Assembly (NCBI RefSeq): GCF_002341865.1
Contig: NZ_DDOV01000116.1
Location: forward strand, 1 to 27,683
From: Clostridium sp. UBA2485
GTDB lineage: Bacteria; Bacillota; Clostridia; Clostridiales; Clostridiaceae
Direction of reading: 5' to 3'
Length of the DNA: 27,683 nt
The notes under the pieces were generated by a model. It worked only from the letters and a program-made list of their open reading frames with translations, was not told the DNA's origin and did no database searches. This document shows positions 7,639-13,888 of this stretch, piece by piece (positions within the stretch are counted from its first letter, which is position 1; every line of letters begins with the position of its first letter). The translations under genes were made by a program, and so were the position numbers.

Positions 7639-8154
7639 CTATTGTATCATATCAAATTTAATACCCTCTATACCAAATAGAAAGATACTTAATTCATTAG
7701 TCATTTCCTTTACCCACCTTTTAGCTGTTATTACACTACAATTTAATTCTTCTGCTACATCTTCATAACTCTTTTCATCTTTATAATATTTTTCTAAAGC
7801 TAAATACTTTTCTGAGGAGCATAATTTTTCTTGCTTATTCTTAAGCATTTCTAGAGCCATATCAATATGAGATAGCATTATTAATGTTTTTGTTTTACTT
7901 CTTTTTATACTAAGTATATATAGTTCATCTACGTCATCTAATATATCAAGATAATCACTCTCATCTCTTATTTGATTAATATCATCTATAGCATTCTTAA
8001 TATGATTTTTTAAATCATTATAGTGTTTTAATAATAATCTAGTATTATGAAATCTTTTATCTTTTCTTTCAACCATTTTTTCTTTATCATATTCTCTTAT
8101 AGCTTCTTTTACAGCTTTATTTATTATTTCATCTATGCTAACTTCACTATTCAA
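7639..8154 (-). CDS. Phage late transcriptional regulator, sigma-region-4-like (ArpU/RinA type)
   Basis: A charged, helix-rich protein of 171 aa. The C-terminal part (LALEKYYKDEKSYEDVAEEL, then NCSVITAKRWVKEM) is a helix-turn-helix like sigma-70 region 4, as in ArpU/RinA-type regulators that switch on phage late genes. I start it at TTG 8154 because AGGAAGGTGAT lies just upstream; an in-frame ATG at 8187 has no ribosome-binding site. It lies between the early region and the tail block, where phages place their late activator. Its last codons match the first block of the tandem array, so that array is derived from this gene. It looks intact and would be the natural activator of the tail operon. 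The exact family is inferred. Confidence 0.75.
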   Translation of the reverse strand: MNSEVSIDEIINKAVKEAIREYDKEKMVERKDKRFHNTRLLLKHYNDLKNHIKNAIDDINQIRDESDYLDILDDVDELYILSIKRSKTKTLIMLSHIDMALEMLKNKQEKLCSSEKYLALEKYYKDEKSYEDVAEELNCSVITAKRWVKEMTNELSIFLFGIEGIKFDMIQ

Positions 8155-8187
8155 TAATATCACCTTCCTAATTTTTTTAATGCTCAT

Positions 8188-8557
8188 ACTTATTCATTTA
8201 TAATTAATTCTGTAATATTAATGGTTTAAATAATTTATAGGTTGTACATTTTTATGTGCAATGATAATGATAGGACTATTTTTAGAATTTGTATTTAAGA
8301 AATAACAGTTTCTTAAATATGTCTTAATATTTCTAAAATCATTACAGCTATATTATATTTCACATTATTTCTTTTTATTGTGTATGACTTAAATGAACTT
8401 ATATATAATAGACATACTTTACAAGTTGTAATTTTTGTTTCTATTCTTTTTGATTTTATATTAGCCCTTAAGCCCTTTCTTGCATAATAGTTTTATAGTC
8501 TTCTTTTTTAAGTATGCTAGCTTACTAGCTCCATATTATTCTACATGACTTTGAAAT
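8188..8557. other. Gap without an intact gene
   Basis: About 370 AT-rich bases between the late regulator and a 51-aa gene. An inverted repeat TTTAAGAAA / TTTCTTAAA lies near 8293-8316. A minus-strand open stretch reading RANIKSKRIETKITTCKVC has no start codon and may be a gene remnant. I see no clear promoter. Confidence 0.4.
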
Positions 8558-8713
8558 TTAATTAATACTATTGTTTTCATTAGTGATTTCCTCCAATAAT
8601 CCGTGTATTATTTTTATAGAATTATCTATATAATTATCTCCAGGATTGGGAGCTTCTATCGATCTTAAATTGCTTAATATCTCTTCAAGAGATTCCCTGT
8701 ACCTCTCTATCAT
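8558..8713 (-). CDS. Small phage-associated protein (51 aa)
   Basis: A short gene starting MIERYRESLEEILSNLRSIE and continuing APNPGDNYIDNSI, with AAGGTGG a few bases before the ATG. It is helical and acidic with no cysteines or membrane segment. Short proteins with a similar APNPGD-Y-ID core occur in the early region of clostridial prophages, as far as I recall; none has a function I know. It looks intact although the genes upstream are broken. Confidence 0.68.
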   Translation of the reverse strand: MIERYRESLEEILSNLRSIEAPNPGDNYIDNSIKIIHGLLEEITNENNSIN

Positions 8714-8854
8714 ATACCCACCTTCACTTTCCTTATTTTGACGTATTGATATCTTTTTTTATATATTAATTTAATATATTCTAATAATGGATTATGCCAT
8801 TAGATTATTTTCCTATATTAGGTATTTTTCTATTAATTGAGTATAAATCTAAAC

Positions 8855-9140
8855 TTATAAACTAATAAATTTAGAACTTTCTTCTAATAAATATTGCTTA
8901 AAACTTTTTAAGTCTTTATCTTCTTTTAAGTATTTCATTTTCTCTCTCTAAACGTTTTTTCTAAGAGTGAAAGTTTTTCTAAATCTACCCCTTAAAGTTT
9001 TACAATATACTTAGGATGAAACATTATAACTTGTACACTTTCACAGGGAGTTATAATACTCTCTTTGAAATATCTGCTTATAGAATTTTCATCTAGCTCC
9101 ATCTTTCAGATAGAGTTTTAACTAAAATAAGTTTTTCCAT
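8855..9140 (-). pseudogene. Broken phage DNA-binding protein gene
   Basis: From the ATG at 9140 (MEKLILVKTLSERW, preceded by GAGGTGTAAAG) the frame breaks at once. Pieces in other frames then continue as DENSIRRYFKESIITPCES, FHPKYIVKL, LEREN and FKQYLLEESSKFISL, ending at TAA 8855-8857. These segments fit a short clostridial phage protein with an N-terminal helix-turn-helix of the form SERWEVDxxTIRxY. The original length would be about 95 aa. Several stops and frame changes make it non-functional. The segment order is clear, the family is recalled. Confidence 0.7.
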
Positions 9141-9142
9141 CT

Positions 9143-9364
9143 TTACACCTCATTCCTATCACTATTAGTTGTAATATAGAGTAAAAAAATATCTTTCATG
9201 CTACAATTAAATTCATTTGACATTTTAAAAACCGGTGGATGGCCTAATTTTTTATATCCTCCTTATAATCGATACATCATATTGTTACTTATATTTAAAT
9301 CTCCAACTGCTTCTCTAGCTGTATTAAATCTAGCTTCTTTTTTTAATATTGTAATATGTTTCAC
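9143..9364 (-). pseudogene. Broken Cro/XRE-type regulator gene
   Basis: An open frame from about GTG 9364 reads KKEARFNTAREAVGDLNISN, NMMYRL, then a TAA stop, then GGYKKLGHPPVFKMSNEFNC and SMKDIFLLYITTNSDRNEV to TAA at 9143. This is the shape of a small XRE-type regulator (recognition helix, GYKK, KxSNEFNCSxxDIF end) broken by one internal stop. It lies opposite the CI-like repressor across the operator region, where phages carry cro. The upstream half matches the family less well and may also be damaged. Confidence 0.68.
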
Positions 9365-9414
9365 AATATGTTTATTACTCTTTTTCCGTCTTCTAAATTC
9401 TATATCTACATTTT

Positions 9415-9564
9415 ACAACCATTAGTTATATAGAACAAGTTTTATTATAACTATTAGTGATAATTAAGTTCATATTTTCTTTAATTTGCTATTGATAGCT
9501 TTGAATATCACCATTAGTTGTATTGATATTTTTATCACTGTCGGTTACAATACTAATAATGATA
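9415..9564. promoter_or_regulatory. Cluster of operator-like repeats between the divergent regulators
   Basis: Copies of a partly palindromic site near ATAACTATTAGTTATA occur at 9415-9430, 9447-9462, 9506-9522, 9533-9550 (variant CTGTCGGT) and, on the opposite strand, 9551-9564. A further copy, TATCACTATTAGTTGTAATA, lies at 9157-9176 at the end of the broken Cro-like gene. The cluster fills the space between the CI-like gene and the leftward early genes, so it is most likely where the CI-like repressor binds. No -35/-10 pair is clear enough to assign. Confidence 0.62.
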
Positions 9565-9586
9565 AAAATTCGTCGAGGTGATTAAT

Positions 9587-10066
9587 GTGATTGGAGAAAA
9601 AATTAAAGAATTAAGAAAAGAAAATGAAATTACACAAGAAGAATTAGCTAAAAATATAGATGTTAGCACCTCCATGGTAGGAATGTATGAAACGAATGCC
9701 CGTAAACCAAGTTATGAAGTACTAATTAAAATAGCTAAATATTTTGGAGTTTCTACTGATTATTTATTAAATACAGAAGGAAAATTAGATGCAGCTATAA
9801 ATTCTTTAAATAAGACCAACCATATGGCCAAAAATGCTCTTGCGCCCAAACATAAATGTATAAGTAAAAATGATATTGACAAAGAATTATGTAATATTGA
9901 TCAATTTAGTACTGCGGAAGAAGCTATGCAATTTATATTAAAACAACCATCTGTTATGGGCTTTGGTGGATTTGACATAAATGCAATGAGTGAAGATGAA
10001 ATATTAGACTTTGCAAATGAATTGTTAAATCAACTAAAGATATTAAGCTATAAATATAAGAAGTAA
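9587..10066 (+). CDS. CI-like phage repressor, XRE helix-turn-helix (159 aa)
   Basis: The N-terminal ~60 residues are a classic XRE domain: IGEKIKELRKENEITQEELA, then NIDVSTSMVGMYETNARKPS, then FGVSTDYLL. The rest has no peptidase motif, so this is the short, non-cleavable type. I start it at GTG 9587 because GAGGTG lies six bases before it; an in-frame GTG at 9578 lies within that ribosome-binding site. It is transcribed away from the tail genes, faces an operator cluster, and precedes an integrase remnant, so it is the likely repressor of the tail element. It is intact, whereas the genes it would face are partly broken. Confidence 0.85.
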   Translation: MIGEKIKELRKENEITQEELAKNIDVSTSMVGMYETNARKPSYEVLIKIAKYFGVSTDYLLNTEGKLDAAINSLNKTNHMAKNALAPKHKCISKNDIDKELCNIDQFSTAEEAMQFILKQPSVMGFGGFDINAMSEDEILDFANELLNQLKILSYKYKK

Positions 10067-10099
10067 TTAGATTATTTGAGTAGAATATCAAAAATGGAA

Positions 10100-10370
10100 A
10101 TTCAAAATTGTGCTACAGATTAATTAAAGAAGGATTAAAAACCTCTATTATAAGTAACTATATAACAAAAATTAATATAGTTTTCAATATATTATGAGCG
10201 AATTTGAAATAAGTTTTTAGTTAAAGTAGTAAAGCAGTTGAAATAAGTACATAAAAAAGTGAAAAATATAACTATGGATTTTTAGCTTTAAAAATAAAGA
10301 TTCATATAGAACAATATCTATACCAAAGGTTCTATAATGAGTATCTAAAAGAATTAACATATATTTAAGT
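10100..10370 (+). pseudogene. Tyrosine integrase remnant 1
   Basis: Just after the repressor, decayed plus-strand sequence has pieces reading GLKTSIISNYITKINIVFN (the core-binding domain of phage integrases) and, from about 10215, KFLVKVVKQLK followed by several stops. The second piece aligns base for base with part of the other integrase remnant near 12670-12800. The catalytic domain is missing. This would be the former integrase of the tail element, so that element can no longer excise by itself. Confidence 0.55.
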
Positions 10371-10622
10371 CAATTATTTAGATTAAATGAGCATGATATT
10401 ATAATACGTAATCTAAGGTATCCGTATGTCAAGGACACGCTAAAAATTTATTAAATTTTTTCTTTTCAAAATAAATTACTCGAAGTCAACTTTATGCAAG
10501 CTGTGCTTTGGGTGAATTGCACTTAATTTGCCCAAGGTGCTTTGTTGATAATGAGGAACAACTATATGTATATTTAAAAGATTCAAATATACCAATTTTA
10601 CCTCTTATTTAAAAATGACTTA
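10371..10622. other. Gap with a possible Cys-rich gene fragment
   Basis: No intact gene. A plus-strand frame open from 10475 to the stop at 10612 has no ATG but reads ASCALGELHLICPRCF and then DNEEQLYVYLKD. The C-x(9)-CPRC spacing could be a metal-binding remnant. Upstream, GTATGTCAAGGACACG near 10424 stands out as non-coding and higher in GC. I cannot assign either piece. Confidence 0.35.
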
Positions 10623-10668
10623 AAAAAGGAATGCATCTAAATTATATATTATAGATGCATTCCTTTTT
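10623..10668. terminator. Strong bidirectional terminator
   Basis: A perfect 17-bp inverted repeat (10623-10639 with 10652-10668, core GGAATGCATCTA) has A5 on its left and T5 on its right, so it can end transcription from either side. It ends the minus-strand operon of the small paralogs and separates it from the repressor and integrase remnant. Confidence 0.88.
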
Positions 10669-10772
10669 ACTATAAGTTGGTCTACTTAACATTCCTTTAA
10701 ACTCCATAGTATACATATGACTGAAACTAAAAAAGCTAGTTCTAACGACAATGATAAACATAGAAACATTTA

Positions 10773-11030
10773 TTACATTAAATTAATAAAATTTAATGTA
10801 TTATTTTTTAGACTTTTTATTACATTACTAATTTTATTTCTAGCCTCATCACCTGTTAAATTATTGCTTTGTATATATCTAATCACATTTGTTTTTTCGA
10901 TATCACTCAAATTCTCAAAATAAGTTTTTGCTTCTGGCTCTTTAAAAAGTGCCGCCCCAAAACCTTCTGGAATGTCAGGGACATTTGGGTTAGGGTTGTG
11001 CCCTAATCCTATAAAGTTCTTATCACTCAT
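10773..11030 (-). CDS. Small GHNPNPN-type protein, paralog 1 (85 aa)
   Basis: It starts MSDKNFIGLGHNPNPN, then VPDIPEGFGAALFKEPEAKT, then YFENLSDIEKTNVIRYIQ. The last ~55 residues are a helical domain whose pattern (P-x-GF-xx-AL-xxxPxA-xxxFxxLS...) resembles the YdeI/OmpD-associated domain (PF13376). That domain has a reported link to bacteriocin protection in enteric bacteria. No signal peptide or membrane segment is seen. GAAAGGA precedes the ATG. A very similar gene lies at 11341-11589, with a shorter relative between them. The domain match is my own pattern reading and needs a profile search; the function is unknown. Confidence 0.75.
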   Translation of the reverse strand: MSDKNFIGLGHNPNPNVPDIPEGFGAALFKEPEAKTYFENLSDIEKTNVIRYIQSNNLTGDEARNKISNVIKSLKNNTLNFINLM

Positions 11031-11100
11031 TGTTATTATTCCTTTCGTAATATTATTTAAGTATCTTGCTCGTTGTCCACTATTTTATTCTCAAATTATA

Positions 11101-11289
11101 TCATTTTGATGTTATTAAAGATTGCACGTACTCTAGCATTTCATTTCTAGATTGTATCCTATGAGTATTGTCAATGATCTGCTGCTGAGCTTCTTGTGAT
11201 AAAGAAAAAAAATAGTCCATTGCGTTATATTGTTGAAGCACTATTCCTAAGCCTAGTGGTATTTCAGCACCACTTGTGTATTTTTCCAT
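11101..11289 (-). CDS. Small GHNPNPN-related protein, paralog 2, short form (62 aa)
   Basis: It starts MEKYTSGAEIPLGLGIVLQQ and continues MDYFFSLSQEAQQQIIDNTH. It lacks the MSDKNFIG-GHNPNPN leader of its neighbours but keeps the same plan: a Pro-x-Gly-Leu helix, an A-x-x-Y-F/A-x-x-x-F-like turn with LS, then a helix ending in a short tail. Similar short proteins (IPLGLGMAL... form) are common in Firmicutes, as I recall, without known function. AGAGGTGAAGAG precedes the ATG. It lies between the two longer paralogs on the same strand, so the three probably form one operon. Confidence 0.72.
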   Translation of the reverse strand: MEKYTSGAEIPLGLGIVLQQYNAMDYFFSLSQEAQQQIIDNTHRIQSRNEMLEYVQSLITSK

Positions 11290-11340
11290 CTCTTCACCTC
11301 TGATTCCTATCCTAGGAAATTTTCCAGATATTTAAATACT

Positions 11341-11589
11341 TTATATGAAATCTATTGAGTTATTATTTAGATTTTTTATTGCACTGTTAATTTTATTTTT
11401 TGCGTCAGTACCTGTTAAATTGTTATTTTGTATATATTGTATTACATTTGTTTTTTGTTCATCGCTCAGATTTTGAAATGAAGCTCTTGCGTCAGGCTCT
11501 TGTAGAAGCGCCATTGCAAAACCCTCTGGGATATCTGGAACGTTTGGATTAGGGTTATGGCCCATTCCTATAAAATTTTTATCACTCAT
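11341..11589 (-). CDS. Small GHNPNPN-type protein, paralog 3 (82 aa)
   Basis: It is nearly the same as paralog 1 at the start (MSDKNFIGMGHNPNPN, VPDIPEGFAMALLQEPDARA) and then SFQNLSDEQKTNVIQYIQ, diverging mainly near the end. The two must derive from one duplication. The same helical pattern resembling the YdeI/OmpD-associated domain is present. GGGAGGAG precedes the ATG. The conserved leader without hydrophobic character argues against a secretion signal and for a short binding tail. Function unknown. Confidence 0.76.
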   Translation of the reverse strand: MSDKNFIGMGHNPNPNVPDIPEGFAMALLQEPDARASFQNLSDEQKTNVIQYIQNNNLTGTDAKNKINSAIKNLNNNSIDFI

Positions 11590-11719
11590 TTACTATCACT
11601 CCTCCCTTATAAAATTAGTTTAAACTTAGCGATAAAATGCTGGTAAAAGTTATTGCCTTAACTCTTACCTATAATATTAAATTTAGTATTTTTATAGAAA
11701 ATCTTGTACTAAGAATTTT

Positions 11720-12298
11720 CTATTTTTTTCTTAGCCATTCCATAGCTGCCTTCCAATCGTTCTCTTGTAAATCTTCAAATTTATTGACTTTTCTAAACTT
11801 GCAAATATATTCTTCTGATATTTTTTTCTCTTTTGACAAACTTCTTATTTCTTCTGCTTGCTCTTTTGTAATTTTTTCAGGTTCTTTAGCTTCTGATATA
11901 GTATGTGCTGTAGTATTACCATCATCCTCGTCTTCACTTGCTATGCCAAGCATAGCTGATAGTTGATATCTTCTAGCATATGTAATTGAGCTTCCAGAGC
12001 CTTGTGCTGTAGGTTTATCACTCTTTAATTTTAGAGGTTCACTTTCTATCCACTCACCACTCTCGTGCAATAACATGGTTGTTATTGCCACAAGAGCGCC
12101 ATCTTCACTATTAGGCATTTGTATATAAGATAAACCGTGTTTACTTAAAGGTTCTTTAACTGTATTTATAACTTCATCTAATGGAGCATATTTACTATTA
12201 AAAAATGGATTATTTGCTACATTTTTAGGATTTTTAACCTCTGCTTGGAAGTCTTTTAAAGCTGAAGCTAACTCTTTTATACTTTCTGATTTCTTCAT
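11720..12298 (-). CDS. ERF-type phage single-strand annealing protein (192 aa)
   Basis: An ERF-superfamily recombinase that anneals complementary DNA strands in phage recombination. The N-terminal half has the family signs: ELASALKDFQAEVKNP, NPFFNSKYAPLDEV, then a loop with GSGSSITYARRYQLSAMLGI, the most conserved ERF segment. DEDDG follows, then a charged C-terminal tail rich in Glu/Lys. The length is normal. GAGGTAAGG precedes the ATG. It is an early phage gene, so with the second integrase remnant it shows that this block comes from a prophage separate from, or deleted out of, the tail element. Confidence 0.9.
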   Translation of the reverse strand: MKKSESIKELASALKDFQAEVKNPKNVANNPFFNSKYAPLDEVINTVKEPLSKHGLSYIQMPNSEDGALVAITTMLLHESGEWIESEPLKLKSDKPTAQGSGSSITYARRYQLSAMLGIASEDEDDGNTTAHTISEAKEPEKITKEQAEEIRSLSKEKKISEEYICKFRKVNKFEDLQENDWKAAMEWLRKK

Positions 12299-12311
12299 TT
12301 GCCTTACCTCA

Positions 12312-12483
12312 CTATTCTACTTTTACTTTTATGCTTTCCTCTTCTAAAATACTTATGCCTAGAATAACCTTCCTTGTTTCTATATCTATACCATCTTTGA
12401 AAACTTTTAATATAGCTCTATCTATCTCTTCCTTAATTCTAATAATTCCTATATGCTCATTATATTTATGTTTTTTTTCGCAT
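12312..12483 (-). pseudogene. Small phage ORF broken at an A8 run
   Basis: From ATG 12483 the frame reads MRKK, then meets a run of eight A and stops. With seven A it would read through HKYNEHIGIIRIKEEI and ILGISILEEESIKVKVE to TAG at 12312, about 56 aa. The product matches nothing I know. The end is 13 bases upstream of the ERF start, so it would be the gene before it in the operon. The A8 run may be a real frameshift, a slippage site, or a sequencing error. Confidence 0.5.
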
Positions 12484-12628
12484 TATCTTACTTATATATC
12501 CATTTTTAGCTTTTTGCTTATTACTTAATGGGTTCTCTCTGTTATTATCGTTCTTGTAACCGAAAAATATAAAAGAAATCATAGCTACTATTTAATAGTA
12601 CTAATAACATTTAATCATGGTGTAAGAT

Positions 12629-13125
12629 TTAGGAGAAGTTTTAGATTTAACTTGGAGCAATCTAGATGTAGATAAGTATTTAGTTAAAGTGATACAATAA
12701 TGTAAACAAAGAAAAAGATCTAAATATGATTTTAGGCTTTAAAAAGTAAAATTTATATGAAACAATACCTATGTGAAAAGTTCTATATGAATATTTAAAA
12801 GAATTGAAAGATAGTAAAAAAATTGTTAATATAAATAATAGGCTTTTTAATTTTAAAATACAGATTCGTTGAGTATCTACTTAAAATCGATTATTTAAAT
12901 TAAGGGGGTATGATAATTACAATAGATGAGCTAAGACATACTTATACTACTGAACTTATAGATACTAAGATAAATTTTACGACTACCACTGAATTTCTTA
13001 GACATAATGTTGAATAGACATTGAGAATATATTCTCATGTTAATGACGACATGTAAAAAATAACGAACATAATAGACAATATTTTCTAAAATTCTTGACG
13101 AATCTTTTGATGAATTAAAATCGAG
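12629..13125 (+). pseudogene. Tyrosine integrase remnant 2, next to hpt
   Basis: Plus-strand pieces in several frames read LGEVLDLTWSNLDVDKYLV, later TIDELRHTYTTELI, TTEFLRHNVE, then LRIYSHVNDDM, and finally SKILDESFDELKSS. These are the successive boxes of a phage tyrosine integrase: the Arg region, the H-x-L-R-H box, the LGH box and the Tyr-containing end. Stops and frameshifts separate them. The first His of HxLRH is Asp and the Gly of LGH is Arg. The remnant ends just upstream of hpt, which suggests insertion beside hpt. It shares a stretch with remnant 1 at 10215-10340. Confidence 0.8.
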
Positions 13126-13205
13126 TATTGATTTATACAGGGTTAATGGATTTTTTTATAACAATAGTCCATTATTGTAAATATTATTTAAGGGACGTGA
13201 TTTCT

Positions 13206-13733
13206 ATGGAAAATAAAAAAGTAAATGTATTAATTTCAAAGGAACAAATCGATGAAGCTTTAGAAAGACTAGGTTCTGAAATATCTAAAGATTATGAAGG
13301 TAAAAAACTGTATGTTCTTTCACTTCTCAGAGGAAGTTTTATATTTGCTGCTGACTTAGTTAGAAAAATTCAAGTTCCAACAAAAATAGGCTTTATGACT
13401 ACATCAAGCTATGGACATGATGAACAATCTTCTGGAACTGTTAAGGTAGTAAATGATGTGCCTGATAATATAGAAGGATATGATGTACTAATAGTTGATG
13501 ATATAGTTGACAGTGGTATTACTATGGAATTTGTTATGAATCACATGAAAGAACTAGGTGCTAGTACTGTAAAATGTTGTACTCTTTTAGATAAACCATC
13601 TAGAAGAAAAATAGATATTGCACCAAATTATTGTGGATTTAAAATTGAAGATGTATTTGTAGTTGGATATGGACTTAATTATGGAGACTATTATAGAAAT
13701 ATTCCATACGTATTCAATTGGGAAGAAAACTAA
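13206..13733 (+). CDS. hpt: Hypoxanthine(-guanine) phosphoribosyltransferase
   Basis: Purine salvage enzyme that joins hypoxanthine or guanine to PRPP to make IMP or GMP in the cytoplasm. The type I PRPP-binding motif VLIVDDIVDSG is at residues 94-104 of the 175-aa protein. SLLRGSFIFAADL (residues 39-51) is the second conserved loop, and GFKIEDVFVVGYGLNYGDYY is the C-terminal base-binding region. I start it at ATG 13206, eight bases after GGGACGTGA; an in-frame ATG at 13128 lies in the integrase remnant and has no ribosome-binding site. It is a single gene with its own terminator. The length and motifs are normal. Confidence 0.95.
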   Translation: MENKKVNVLISKEQIDEALERLGSEISKDYEGKKLYVLSLLRGSFIFAADLVRKIQVPTKIGFMTTSSYGHDEQSSGTVKVVNDVPDNIEGYDVLIVDDIVDSGITMEFVMNHMKELGASTVKCCTLLDKPSRRKIDIAPNYCGFKIEDVFVVGYGLNYGDYYRNIPYVFNWEEN

Positions 13734-13746
13734 TATTATCTTTATA

Positions 13747-13779
13747 CTGATAACAATACTAGATTGTTATCAGTTTTTT
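13747..13779 (+). terminator. Terminator of hpt
   Basis: CTGATAACAAT pairs perfectly with ATTGTTATCAG around ACTAG and is followed by six T, 14 bases after the hpt stop. Confidence 0.9.
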
Positions 13780-13795
13780 GTATTTAAACACCTAA

Positions 13796-13825
13796 AAAAT
13801 AACTAGTCAGCATACTAGTTATTTT
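13796..13825. terminator. Second, bidirectional hairpin between convergent genes
   Basis: AAAATAACTAGT and ACTAGTTATTTT form a perfect 12-bp stem around CAGCAT, with A and T runs that allow termination on either strand. It lies between the hpt terminator and the convergent hydrolase gene. Confidence 0.65.
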
Positions 13826-13888
13826 ATTCATATCTAATAAAAACACCTTAAATTTAGGTACTTTTCATATTCATATCATAAGCTAATT

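Larger units (their letters stand above)
6467..7660 (-). repeat. Tandem array of five ~231-bp units, each with a terminator
   Basis: A conserved block (AATATCAAGAAAATATCA on the plus strand) recurs near 6636, 6867, 7164, 7395 and 7623, giving spacings of 231, 231, 228 and one of 297 caused by an inserted palindrome. Read on the minus strand, a unit holds: a block matching the last codons of the late-regulator gene (ATGATACAATAG), an AT-rich block with GATATTTT repeats and a TATGAT element, a hairpin with a T run, a GGAGGTG ribosome-binding site (weaker in two units), and a tiny ORF starting ATGACTAAAAAG or similar. The first block is the real 3' end of the upstream gene, so the array probably arose by tandem duplication of that end and its downstream leader. 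It fills the gap where phage packaging and head genes would lie. Confidence 0.88.

Noticed and set aside
6467..7660. CRISPR array
   Set aside because: Units are about 231 bp and alike over their whole length, with no short repeat plus unique spacer pattern and no cas genes.
9198..9425. 75-codon plus-strand ORF
   Set aside because: It is the antisense of the broken Cro-like gene, without ribosome-binding site or family features.
10424..10440. Insertion-sequence end (GTATGTCAAGGACACG)
   Set aside because: It stood out by composition, but I found no matching inverted end or transposase piece nearby.
10717..10923. 68-codon plus-strand ORF
   Set aside because: Its second half is opposite small paralog 1, and the first half has no support.
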